Source: Pelagadaptatus sp034112445 (GTDB lineage Bacteria > Pseudomonadota > Gammaproteobacteria > Pseudomonadales > Cellvibrionaceae). From it: a stretch of DNA of 64,000 nucleotides. The DNA is taken from NCBI GenBank assembly GCA_034112445.1, contig JAWUVI010000015.1:26800-90799 (forward strand). The letters run 5' to 3'. A model generated the notes under the pieces. It was given only the letters and a program-made list of their open reading frames with translations. It was not told the DNA's origin and did no database searches. Positions 26,629 through 35,031 of this stretch are shown here, piece by piece (position 1 is the first letter of the stretch; each line of letters starts with the position of its first letter). A program made the position numbers and the translations under genes.

Positions 26629-28602
26629 ATGGATAACTCCAAAACAATTAGAGCTAATTTAGACGAATCAATCGTTAAAAATTTCTTTAATGAAAACGAT
26701 TTTTTTCTTACTTACCAAAGAAAAGTATCCCTAGTAGATAATTCTGAAACAGTAGGTTTGGAAGCTTTTTTACGCTTGCGACAAGAAGACAAAACCGTTT
26801 TTTCTCCTGCTGCATTTCTTCCTGTCGTCGAAAGAATGGGGCTCATACCTGAACTCACTGAACTACTCATAACTCAAGTCACCAAAGACTGGGATTTATT
26901 GAGTCTTATGGGATTAGAGCAAACAGTTGCTGTAAATATCGACACCAGTGTTTTTGCAGATCCCGAAGTGATGTCACGTCTAATTGGCATTATCAAAGAA
27001 TCAAACATGCCCCCGTCAAAACTGTCTATTGACATCATCATCGGGCAAGAAACAGTACTATCGCCTGAAGCCATTACAGGTTTAGAACGCTTGCGAATGC
27101 TCGGCGCAAACCTGTCGTTGGATATAGTTTCTGGATCTCAGCTCAACACTAAACAAATTGAAAACTTACCCATCGATGAAATTAAAATTGGGCGGACATT
27201 AATTTGTAATATTTTTGAGGCCAACTCCAGCAAAAGTATTATTAAGGATTACTTAGACTTATCACGCAGAATGGGGTTGAGCATCTCCGCGATTGGCATT
27301 GAAAATAATGACGAAGTCGACTGGCTAACTAACTATGGCGTCGATTTTGGGCAAGGGTATTTGTTTGGGCAACCGGTTGAAATTGACCAGTTACCCAACC
27401 AAGAATCTCGTAACATTGTTGATGCTGAAAACGACGAAAACTTTCGACTCAAAGTATTGATCGTTGAAGATGATGTTGAATACGGTAACTTAATGGTTGA
27501 TCTTCTATCGGAGCATTATGAAATATTTTTAACCAATAACGAAACTGACGCCTTAGAAATATTTTCTCACGACAAACCTGAAATATTACTGCTCGATGTC
27601 AATTTAAAAGATAGCTATGGGTTCAACATTGCAAACAGCATCAATGAAAACAATGACGAGTCCGAGTACAGTATTATTTTTGTTTCTGGAGACAACAGCC
27701 AAGAAAACCAAATTAAATCGTATGAATCTGGTGGTGTGGCTTTTATTCCAAAACCAATATCCATTGTTGACTTAGTCACCCGAATTAATCGAGTAGCTGC
27801 ACTACATAAAAAGCGAAAAGAGACTTATAAGAAAATTAAAGATACTGAGTCCATGGCATTTCAGTCCATGCGCGAAGCATCTCACTATGGCGATATAGTG
27901 CAGTTCATGAAAGAAATTTCAATTGGCAGTGATGAACCCAGCATTTCAAGGGCCCTTTTTAAATACATGGGCAACAGAGGTCTATCATGCTCCATTGTAT
28001 TTAGAGACAAAGAACATACCTGCAGCTTCGATCATCAAGAGCTTAGCTGTTGCCCAACAGAGCTTAATGTATTTGAATTATTACACGACAAAGGTCGACT
28101 CTATGAGTTTGGCCATAGACTGATGGTTAACGATCATCACATATCGTTTTTAGTCAAAAATATGCCTACCGATGAAGTTGAAAAAGGCCAAGCACGTGAT
28201 TATGTGGCGGTACTGATCGAATGCATGGAGTCGCGCTACATGAGCATTTTACAAAACCGTGTTTTAGCCGAGGTAGTGAATGACTTAAGCGACCTAACCC
28301 AAGAGGCCATAACGTCTATAGAAAATGCCAACAAAAACAAACTCTCTATGATCGATAAGTTTTCTGAAGACATCGCTCTAAGCTTTCACATTCTCGACCT
28401 CAATGATGAGCAAGAACAGCATCTGAAAAATATTATTGACGGCATGCTTAACGCCAAAGAGCACGATGAAATTTCTACTGACGACATAGTCGATCGTATT
28501 TCTGCGGCCACCAATTTATTGAGCGCAACTTTAGCAGAGATCAAAGTGGCAGAATCGGAAACACTGGAGGATGAAAGTTGTGACGCAATCGAGTTGTTTT
28601 AA
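26629..28602 (+). CDS. Degenerate-EAL protein with receiver and unidentified C-terminal domain
   Basis: It has 657 residues from ATG 26629, two bases after the previous stop. The N-terminal EAL-like domain (about 15-255) keeps the glutamate of the signature (EAFLRL for EAL) and a lysine in DEIKIG, but the metal-binding DD of DDFGTG is replaced (LDIVSGSQ) and FELTE by LSIDII. It is probably not a phosphodiesterase. A receiver follows (about 274-390: VLIVEDDVEYG, Asp in LLLDVNLKD, Lys in FIPKPIS). The last 260 residues contain CSIVFRDKEHTCSFDHQELS and a helical end, and I do not recognise them. It overlaps the convergent cobQ by 4 bp. It may be a phosphorylation-controlled c-di-GMP sensor or scaffold for the adjacent kinase. 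Confidence 0.85.
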   Translation: MDNSKTIRANLDESIVKNFFNENDFFLTYQRKVSLVDNSETVGLEAFLRLRQEDKTVFSPAAFLPVVERMGLIPELTELLITQVTKDWDLLSLMGLEQTVAVNIDTSVFADPEVMSRLIGIIKESNMPPSKLSIDIIIGQETVLSPEAITGLERLRMLGANLSLDIVSGSQLNTKQIENLPIDEIKIGRTLICNIFEANSSKSIIKDYLDLSRRMGLSISAIGIENNDEVDWLTNYGVDFGQGYLFGQPVEIDQLPNQESRNIVDAENDENFRLKVLIVEDDVEYGNLMVDLLSEHYEIFLTNNETDALEIFSHDKPEILLLDVNLKDSYGFNIANSINENNDESEYSIIFVSGDNSQENQIKSYESGGVAFIPKPISIVDLVTRINRVAALHKKRKETYKKIKDTESMAFQSMREASHYGDIVQFMKEISIGSDEPSISRALFKYMGNRGLSCSIVFRDKEHTCSFDHQELSCCPTELNVFELLHDKGRLYEFGHRLMVNDHHISFLVKNMPTDEVEKGQARDYVAVLIECMESRYMSILQNRVLAEVVNDLSDLTQEAITSIENANKNKLSMIDKFSEDIALSFHILDLNDEQEQHLKNIIDGMLNAKEHDEISTDDIVDRISAATNLLSATLAEIKVAESETLEDESCDAIELF

Positions 28603-30092
28603 AGGAGTTTATTCCAATCAATATACTGCTCTAAGGCATCAGCAAGGCGATCAATGTCTTGCTCTTGTCGAGCGTCATAATCAAAGCTTTTGACTTTCTT
28701 TAATCCAGCCCACTCCAGCAGCGCATGTATTGCTTCGGCGTGATCAAACAAGCCATGCAGGTAAGTGCCAAATATTTGATTGTCAGCAGAGAGGGCACCC
28801 TCAGGTTTCCCGTCTATTAGTAATGCTGGACTTTCATTAACACACGATCGTCCAGCATGAATTTCATAACCCTTCACACAAGCACCAGACCAGCTCAATT
28901 TGGCTGATTTTCGCGTTAGTATTTTTTCTTCTTCTATCGTTGTGGTCATATTAAACCAACCAAAACCTTCACTTTTACCCGCCGAACTTTCTAATCCTTT
29001 TGGATCTTCAATCATCTGCCCTAACATTTGAAAGCCGCCGCAAATCCCGATTAACTTTCCACCGTAGCGCAAATGTTTTTGTAATTTCACATCCCAGCCT
29101 GACTCTCTCAGCATTTGTAAATCAGCTCGAGTATTTTTAGTGCCTGGCAATACAATTAAATCGGCAGGTGGAAGCTCATCAGTCAAGGCAACAAACTGTA
29201 AGTTAACTTGTGGATGTAAACGCAGTGTATCGAAATCAGTGTGGTTGCTCATTCTTGGCAACACAGGAACCACAATATTTATTTCAGAATCCTGGCTGTT
29301 TTGCTCAACAGCAATCGAATCTTCTGATTCTAAATGCCAATCGTGCAAGTAAGGCAATACTCCTAAAACCGGCTTTCCCGTTCTCTCTTCTAGCCAATCT
29401 AAGCCATCTTCCAGCAAAGCCAAATCACCACGAAAACGATTAATAACAAAACCTACAATTCGATTTTGCTCTGACTCACTGAGTAAATTTAGGGTGCCCA
29501 CCAAGTGCGCAAAAACTCCGCCACGCTCTATATCGGCAATCAAAATTACAGGGCAATCCACCGCTTCGGCAAAACCCATGTTAGCAATATCACCTTCACG
29601 TAAATTGATTTCTGCTGGACTGCCTGCACCTTCAACCACAACCGTTTCAAATTTTTCTAGTAGCCGCTCATGTGATTGGAGAACCGCCTGCATCGCCACT
29701 TTTTTATAGTCGTGATAAACCACGGCATCCATATTGGTTATCGCTTTACCGTGCACAATAACTTGGGCGCCCACATCGGAGTTTGGTTTCAATAAAATAG
29801 GATTAAAGTCACTATGCGGTTCTAGACCACAAGCACGAGCTTGCACCGCTTGGGCCCGCCCAATTTCACCGCCATCCGTAGTCACCGCGCTATTGAGCGC
29901 CATATTCTGCGGCTTGAAAGGAGCCACTTTAACGTCTTGGCGATGCAGTACACGACAGAGGCCTGCGACGAGAGTGCTCTTGCCCGCATCCGATGTTGCG
30001 CCCTGAATCATCAAGGTGCGATTCTTTAAGGGCGCTTGAGTTAATCTTTTAACAAATTGATTTAAAGCGCTTTGGCTTGATTTTTTAGACAC
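28599..30092 (-). CDS. cobQ: Cobyric acid synthase
   Basis: Glutamine-dependent amidation of adenosyl-cobyrinic acid a,c-diamide at four side chains. The 497-residue length is normal. The N-terminal dethiobiotin-synthetase-like ATPase is shown by MIQGATSDAGKSTLVAGLCR and KPQNMALNSAVT. The C-terminal class I amidotransferase has its nucleophile Cys in GICGGFQMLG and the His in GTYLHGLFDH. The gene starts directly after the cobO stop, so one transcript with btuB-cobO is likely. No other corrin-ring gene is in the window. Confidence 0.96.
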   Translation of the reverse strand: MSKKSSQSALNQFVKRLTQAPLKNRTLMIQGATSDAGKSTLVAGLCRVLHRQDVKVAPFKPQNMALNSAVTTDGGEIGRAQAVQARACGLEPHSDFNPILLKPNSDVGAQVIVHGKAITNMDAVVYHDYKKVAMQAVLQSHERLLEKFETVVVEGAGSPAEINLREGDIANMGFAEAVDCPVILIADIERGGVFAHLVGTLNLLSESEQNRIVGFVINRFRGDLALLEDGLDWLEERTGKPVLGVLPYLHDWHLESEDSIAVEQNSQDSEINIVVPVLPRMSNHTDFDTLRLHPQVNLQFVALTDELPPADLIVLPGTKNTRADLQMLRESGWDVKLQKHLRYGGKLIGICGGFQMLGQMIEDPKGLESSAGKSEGFGWFNMTTTIEEEKILTRKSAKLSWSGACVKGYEIHAGRSCVNESPALLIDGKPEGALSADNQIFGTYLHGLFDHAEAIHALLEWAGLKKVKSFDYDARQEQDIDRLADALEQYIDWNKLL

Positions 30093-30701
30093 TTAATAAT
30101 CAACGCCCTGGCGCGCTTTAACGCCTGAAGCATACGCGTGCTTGATATCTTTTATTTCTGATACCGTATCGGCTAATTCTTGCAGCGCACTGCCGCCGCC
30201 TCGACCTGTTACCACAACGCTCATGCTAGCAGGACGATCCGCTAGTGCTTTTAATACCATTGCTTCATCGAGGTATTTGAACGCCAGCATGTAGGTCATT
30301 TCATCCAACAGAACTAAATTGTAGCTGTCGTCTTTCAGCATTTTTTCAGCCACAGCCCAAGTATCTTTAGCGGCGGCAATATCAGCGGTACGGTCTTGTG
30401 TATCCCAAGTAAAGCCTGTGCCCATTTGATAGAAGTCGACCTCTGGTAATTTATTTTTTAAATAAAGCTCTTCTCCAGACAATTGCACGCCTTTAATAAA
30501 CTGTACTACTCCAACTTTATGATCGTAACCTAAAGCGCGTAGCACCATACCAAAACCGGAACTGGTTTTACCTTTACCATTGCCCGTCAACAAAATTAAC
30601 ACACCGCGCTCTTCATTGGCTTCAGCAATGTGCGCATCAATTTTTGTTTTTTGTTTCTGCATTTTCTGTTTGTGTTTTTCGTCTGTATTTTTATCGCTCA
30701 T
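30093..30701 (-). CDS. cobO: Cob(I)yrinic acid a,c-diamide adenosyltransferase
   Basis: Adds the 5'-deoxyadenosyl ligand to corrinoids. The ATG at 30701 gives 202 residues; a TTG four codons upstream is less likely. The CobO/BtuR family is clear: P-loop LLTGNGKGKTSSGFG, then VGVVQFIKG, and LVLLDEMTYMLAFKYLD. The N-terminal 30 residues are Lys/Gln-rich. It lies between btuB (after a 240-bp gap full of repeats) and cobQ. Confidence 0.95.
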   Translation of the reverse strand: MSDKNTDEKHKQKMQKQKTKIDAHIAEANEERGVLILLTGNGKGKTSSGFGMVLRALGYDHKVGVVQFIKGVQLSGEELYLKNKLPEVDFYQMGTGFTWDTQDRTADIAAAKDTWAVAEKMLKDDSYNLVLLDEMTYMLAFKYLDEAMVLKALADRPASMSVVVTGRGGGSALQELADTVSEIKDIKHAYASGVKARQGVDY

Positions 30702-30739
30702 AACTAAAGCCAAATAATTTTTTATTCAAAATAAACACG

Positions 30740-30775
30740 TTGTTTCTCGTCATCACGAGCGAAACGCGGTGATCC
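30740..30775. repeat. REP-like hairpin related to the GTCATnCCnGCGAAAnCGGnAATCC class
   Basis: ATCAC-GAGC-GAAA-CGCG-GTGAT at 30752-30773 forms a short hairpin and ends in CCA, resembling the widespread dispersed elements of the form GTCAT...GCGAAAGC...GATCCA. An alternative hairpin, GTTTCTCGT / ACGAGCGAAAC (about 30741-30764), overlaps it. Genome copy number decides whether it is a repeat family. Confidence 0.45.
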
Positions 30776-30810
30776 ATTATTCGTACATTTATAATTTGTT
30801 CTGCTGAACC

Positions 30811-30915
30811 GTTTGGCTCCAGCACGCCCCTACTGGAAACGCATGAATACGTCCTTGTAGCTTGTCAATTCATCCATGAATTGAACATTTCAGTAGGAGC
30901 GCCCTGAAGCCAAAC
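30811..30915. repeat. MITE-like element with 27-bp terminal inverted repeats
   Basis: Left arm 30811-30838 begins GTTTGGCTCCAGCACGCCCC, and right arm 30889-30915 ends GCCCTGAAGCCAAAC. The arms are imperfect inverted copies. Between them is a second perfect inverted repeat, CAATTCAT-CC-ATGAATTG (30866-30883). There is no coding capacity. It sits between btuB and cobO in one presumed transcript. Confidence 0.65.
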
Positions 30916-30942
30916 TTACAATTGATTTTAATCGATAACATT

Positions 30943-32793
30943 TTAGAATGTATATTTAGCCGAAACAGCAGCAGACATACCATCCGTATTGTAGTCTTTC
31001 AAAACCTTATACTCGTCATCAAATATATTATTAACTTTTAAGGCCAATTCTAATTTAGGGTTTACCGTATAGCTGGCTCTGATATTGACGGTATTAAAAC
31101 CGCTCAACCTGTCGCTCGCATTAGCACCATCGTAGCGATAAGACTGTGCCTGCCAAAACACCATAAAATTTAACTGATCAAAATCTCGATCGACCCTAAA
31201 GTCAGCTTTTCCTCTAGAACGACGGCGCAGCATGGAATCATCACTTTTATCCATAGGATCAACATAGCTTAAACTGGCCGTACCATTCCACCCCCATAAA
31301 GAAGTTCCAACTTCTACTTCAGCACCAGTGAGCTCTGCTTCACTAATATTTGAAGGAGCGCTAATGACTAGCGATGGTGAAGTGAACAGATCATCTACAG
31401 AGATAAGATCCTCAATTTCTGTTTGATAAAGCGATATTGACCAATGAAAAGAATCATGTAAACCCCGCAACATCAGCTCAGTACTTTTTGAACTTTCCGG
31501 CTGAACATCTGGATTACCAGTATATCGATAGGTTGTACCAAAAAAAGCAAAATCTGAAGACGGGTAATACAGATCATTAAAACTGGGCGCCTTAAACGCT
31601 GTCCCATAAGACAGACTAACCAGAACCTCATCCGTTATGCTATAGCCAATACTGGCACTTTCAGTAGTATATTTTCCGAAAGACTGATTATCATCTTCAC
31701 GCACACTTAACGCTGTACTGAAGCGACCAAATGAGCCTTGATATTGAGCAAACACAGCTTTGTTATCTCTAGATGTCTCACTAAATGGCTCTGTAGAATC
31801 AACTTGATCGTCGTAGTAATCATAACCCAAGGTAAGTAATTGACCTTCAGTAAAAACATAATCCAATTGTGCAGTAGACCCCTTACGTTTGGTGTTATAC
31901 ACACTTGGATAGGTACCAAATGTTTCTGACTCATCCTTTGACTGGTTTACCGTCATTGTTAAGCTCAAGTCTTCAGTAAGATTACCTCGCACGCGCAAAC
32001 CAATTAGCTGATTCAACAATTCACTTCTATCTAACTTGCTAACTTGATCAATATCAACATCAGACTTCACGTGTTTAAAATCCACCCCAATATTCCAGTC
32101 CGCAGACAAGTCATAGTCAATTGACGAGCTAAATGACGACTGCCTAAAACCATCTTTATCATTATTAGCCGATCCAACAAAAAACGGAGTACTATCGATA
32201 CCATCACTTTCTTCATGGGCAGCAACAGCGCTTAACTTAAAACTATTGATACTGCCCGTAACGCCAGCAACTGATTTCTTCAAGTTATGTGAGCCCGATT
32301 CAACCTCAAAAAAAGGTGTTATTTGTTCACCGCCTTTACGGGTAAAAACTTGTACAACGCCGCCAATAGCTTCCGCACCATAGAGGCTTGATTTTGGGCC
32401 ACGAACAACTTCGATGCGTTCTATTTGAGACACCGGAATTTGTGACAAGCCCGCATTTCCCGATGTTGCATTAGAAATTCTAACGCCATCCACCAAAATC
32501 AGGGTGTGATCACTTTCTGAGCCCCGCAAGCGAATAGATGCGAGAGACCCTCTACTGCCGTTACGAACACTTTCAATTCCCACCAAGGTTCCTAGAAGCT
32601 CGTTTAGATCAGATGCTTGGGCGCGTTCAATGTCTTGTCGGGTTAAGATTGAAACTGAGGATAGAGCTTTGTGAATAGCCACAGGGGTTCGTGTTGCGGT
32701 AACAATAATTTCGTCATTTATATTTTGAACACCTGCAATTACAGGCAATGAGGCCGCTGTTACAAAAGCAGCCAATAAAGATTTTTTAAACAT
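30943..32793 (-). CDS. btuB: TonB-dependent cobalamin receptor
   Basis: Outer-membrane receptor importing B12 with TonB energy. The ATG at 32793 has GAGGAAAATC upstream and gives 616 residues. A signal peptide (SLLAAFVTAASLPVIAG) is followed by a TonB box (DEIIVTATRTPV), the plug domain (IERAQASDLNELLGTLVGIE, RIEVVRGPKSSLYGAEAIGG) and a 22-strand barrel ending NTDGMSAAVSAKYTF with terminal Phe. A cobalamin riboswitch lies directly upstream and btuFCD beyond it, which supports B12 rather than a siderophore as substrate. Confidence 0.93.
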   Translation of the reverse strand: MFKKSLLAAFVTAASLPVIAGVQNINDEIIVTATRTPVAIHKALSSVSILTRQDIERAQASDLNELLGTLVGIESVRNGSRGSLASIRLRGSESDHTLILVDGVRISNATSGNAGLSQIPVSQIERIEVVRGPKSSLYGAEAIGGVVQVFTRKGGEQITPFFEVESGSHNLKKSVAGVTGSINSFKLSAVAAHEESDGIDSTPFFVGSANNDKDGFRQSSFSSSIDYDLSADWNIGVDFKHVKSDVDIDQVSKLDRSELLNQLIGLRVRGNLTEDLSLTMTVNQSKDESETFGTYPSVYNTKRKGSTAQLDYVFTEGQLLTLGYDYYDDQVDSTEPFSETSRDNKAVFAQYQGSFGRFSTALSVREDDNQSFGKYTTESASIGYSITDEVLVSLSYGTAFKAPSFNDLYYPSSDFAFFGTTYRYTGNPDVQPESSKSTELMLRGLHDSFHWSISLYQTEIEDLISVDDLFTSPSLVISAPSNISEAELTGAEVEVGTSLWGWNGTASLSYVDPMDKSDDSMLRRRSRGKADFRVDRDFDQLNFMVFWQAQSYRYDGANASDRLSGFNTVNIRASYTVNPKLELALKVNNIFDDEYKVLKDYNTDGMSAAVSAKYTF

Positions 32794-32937
32794 GATTTTC
32801 CTCAACCATAAAAATTAAACACGGTTTGAGGGAGGGGGAAGTGGAGAACGCTTTTATAAAAGAATAGTTCCACCGACAAAGCCCTCCGCTTCATCGTGAT
32901 GAGTCCCTCTCAGTGACTGAGATGAAAAGACTCTACT

Positions 32938-33090
32938 ATTCAGGCCGGTTTCGGGCTCGCCTAATCGTTACACGATAGACTTACCGTTGCGGGGGCAGCG
33001 CTGGATTTCGGGCTTCATGCCTTTACACCAGTCTTCCCGTTTAACCTAGCCAGCTATACAAACCTATATAGCGCTAGGCACCTGAGACAG
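32938..33090 (-). ncRNA. Cobalamin riboswitch controlling btuB
   Basis: Read on the minus strand: a 5' GGTGCC segment (33083-33078), GAAGCCCGAAATCCAGCGCTGCC, then the strongly conserved CCCCGCAACGGTAAG (about 32994-32980) and the B12 box GAGCCCGAAACCGGCCTG (about 32957-32940). This is the standard adenosylcobalamin aptamer. It lies between a good promoter and btuB. The expression platform (32794-32937) contains CTCAGTCACTGAG (32915-32927) and a GGAGGG that can pair with a later CCCTCC, with no clear T-run terminator, so control may be translational. Confidence 0.95.
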
Positions 33091-33097
33091 TGCGCGC

Positions 33098-33126
33098 ACA
33101 GTACTCAAACTCCAGGATTGTGTCAA
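33098..33126 (-). promoter_or_regulatory. Sigma-70 promoter of the btuB riboswitch transcript
   Basis: On the minus strand a perfect TTGACA (33126-33121), a 17-base spacer and TACTGT (33103-33098). The start should fall near 33091, exactly at the 5' end of the aptamer. It lies just after the btuF stop codon, so btuB-cobO-cobQ has its own promoter. Confidence 0.85.
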
Positions 33127-33142
33127 ACAATGATCAAAAAAA

Positions 33143-34003
33143 TCACGAATTGAAATCTCTAACTGACTGAATGTGAGAACACACTTCACTCATACCTTGC
33201 AGAACTCGGGTACTAAAGCGATGCAGCAAATCGCCATTAATTGAAAACACGTGGCTATTGGCAACGGCGGGGATTTCTTGCCAAGCAGACCAATCTAAAG
33301 CTTGCCATTGGTCGGTACCAGGCTGTGATGGCAGTAAAATAACCTGAGGCATCTTCAATACAATATTTTCAAGACTCACCATGGGGTAATCGACGGTCGA
33401 ACCCGATAATATATTTTGCCCTCCACAACCAGCAACAATCTCACTAATCCAACTGCCAGAGGCAACACCTTGCAGGGGATTGGGCCAAATTTGATAGAAA
33501 AAGCTGACTGGTTCGAGATGCTGGTAAGTCTCACGCAAAGACTCAAGATCCTGTCTGAATTTATCAGCAGCGGACAACCCAGCTTTGGGCTTACCAATCA
33601 ACTCACCCAACACCTGCAATTCATCGGCTATTTGTTCTAAGCGGCTGGTTTTACTGACGAATAAATTAAATCCCATCTGCCGTAATCGCTCTATATCGGC
33701 CGCGTTATTTCCGCCCTCCCAAACAATGACCAAATCTGGGTTCGCCAGCAAAATCCGTTCAAAATTAATCCCGTAGTTCCCACCCACCCGAGGAATGGAT
33801 TTAGCCTGTTCAGGAAAATCTGCAAAGTCACTGGCGGCGACAATTCTATCCCCCACACCCAGCGTAAAAAGTAGTTCAACTGAATGGGGTGACAAAGCAA
33901 TGATGCGTTGCGCGCCTGACTGATTGTCATTATTCGACGCCAATAAATTGGTCGTAAAACAACAGGTAAGAATGCCTAGCAGTAGGGTTAAAGTAATTTT
34001 CAT
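33143..34003 (-). CDS. btuF: Periplasmic cobalamin-binding protein
   Basis: It has 286 residues from ATG 34003, whose A overlaps the btuC stop (TAATG), so translation is coupled. The frame is open further upstream inside btuC, but only the 34003 start gives a signal peptide (MKITLTLLLGILTCCFTTNLLAS). The helical-backbone metal-binding-protein fold is shown by QRIIALSPHSVELLFTLGVG, RVGGNYGINFERILLANPDL and LVIVWEGG. It delivers B12 to BtuCD. Confidence 0.92.
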   Translation of the reverse strand: MKITLTLLLGILTCCFTTNLLASNNDNQSGAQRIIALSPHSVELLFTLGVGDRIVAASDFADFPEQAKSIPRVGGNYGINFERILLANPDLVIVWEGGNNAADIERLRQMGFNLFVSKTSRLEQIADELQVLGELIGKPKAGLSAADKFRQDLESLRETYQHLEPVSFFYQIWPNPLQGVASGSWISEIVAGCGGQNILSGSTVDYPMVSLENIVLKMPQVILLPSQPGTDQWQALDWSAWQEIPAVANSHVFSINGDLLHRFSTRVLQGMSEVCSHIQSVRDFNS

Positions 34004-35031
34004 TAACCATCCAGCCAACTGCGACGGCGCAGTACAATCAAAAAGAACACACTGCCAATAGCCGCGGTGATTACCCCGACAGGAAGCTCGCCATCGCTCA
34101 ATAATTGACGCGCCAACACATCCACCCAAATCATAAATAAGCCACCGAATACGGCAATAATAACGAGAGTGAATTCGGTATTAGTGCCCATTAAGCGTCG
34201 CACTAAATGTGGCACCATCAAACCAACAAAACCAATTCCGCCACAATTCGCGACCAGCACGGCCGTCATTAATGAACTCAACAACAGCATGCCAACCCGC
34301 AATCGATTCACATCAACACCCAGCGCACGGGCGCTTTCATCGCCAGCCAAAATAGCTCTCAGCTGACGACCATATCCAATAAAAACCACTAAGCCCACAC
34401 CGATAATGACACTGGGCAATAATAAGTTACCCCACTGAGCGCGAGTAAAACTACCCAAACTCCAAAACAATAATGAGGCAGCCGCTTGAGGATCAGAGCT
34501 GTATAAAACCAAACTGGTGGCCGCACCAAACATGTAGGATACCGCCACCCCCGCTAATAACATACGCTCAATTTGTACGCCGTTACCCGCCAAACTGACC
34601 ACTAACATTATCGATAAGGCACTTCCGAGAAAAGCTCCCATTGGAATACCCAGTGCAGTAATTACACCAGAACCAGATCCAACAGCCGCGATCACTAACA
34701 CCGCACCAAACGAAGCACCGGTCGACACCCCAAACAAAAAAGGATCGGCCAATGGGTTACGTGTGACATTTTGCAAAACAGCTCCCGCCAAAGACAAGCC
34801 CGCGCCTGCCAAGAAAGCCAAAATTACGCGCGGCATTCGCAACTCAATTATAATTCTTTGCTTAATAGGGCTGATATCACATTCGCCACCCACGCTGTTA
34901 CAGACGGCCGCAATCACATCGTAGTAAGTGATCTCGGCCGCACCAAAACCAATGGCCAAAAAGGGTGATACTATCGCAAGCCCTATAACGGTAATAACCA
35001 CAGCATTATTGCGAGCCGCATAATTAATCAT
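34003..35031 (-). CDS. btuC: Cobalamin ABC transporter permease
   Basis: FecCD/BtuC-type permease of 342 residues from ATG 35031, overlapping the btuD end by 8 bp. An ATG at 35046 is an alternative. About ten membrane segments are expected. Family markers: ELRMPRVILAFLAGAGLSLA, NPLADPFLFGVSTGASFGAV and the coupling region GGIGFVGLMVPHLVRRLMG. It ends SWLDG and overlaps btuF by one base. Confidence 0.95.
   Translation of the reverse strand: MINYAARNNAVVITVIGLAIVSPFLAIGFGAAEITYYDVIAAVCNSVGGECDISPIKQRIIIELRMPRVILAFLAGAGLSLAGAVLQNVTRNPLADPFLFGVSTGASFGAVLVIAAVGSGSGVITALGIPMGAFLGSALSIMLVVSLAGNGVQIERMLLAGVAVSYMFGAATSLVLYSSDPQAAASLLFWSLGSFTRAQWGNLLLPSVIIGVGLVVFIGYGRQLRAILAGDESARALGVDVNRLRVGMLLLSSLMTAVLVANCGGIGFVGLMVPHLVRRLMGTNTEFTLVIIAVFGGLFMIWVDVLARQLLSDGELPVGVITAAIGSVFFLIVLRRRSWLDG

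Noticed and set aside
34004..34129. btuF starting at 34129
   Set aside because: That segment is btuC coding sequence in another frame; only ATG 34003 gives a signal peptide.
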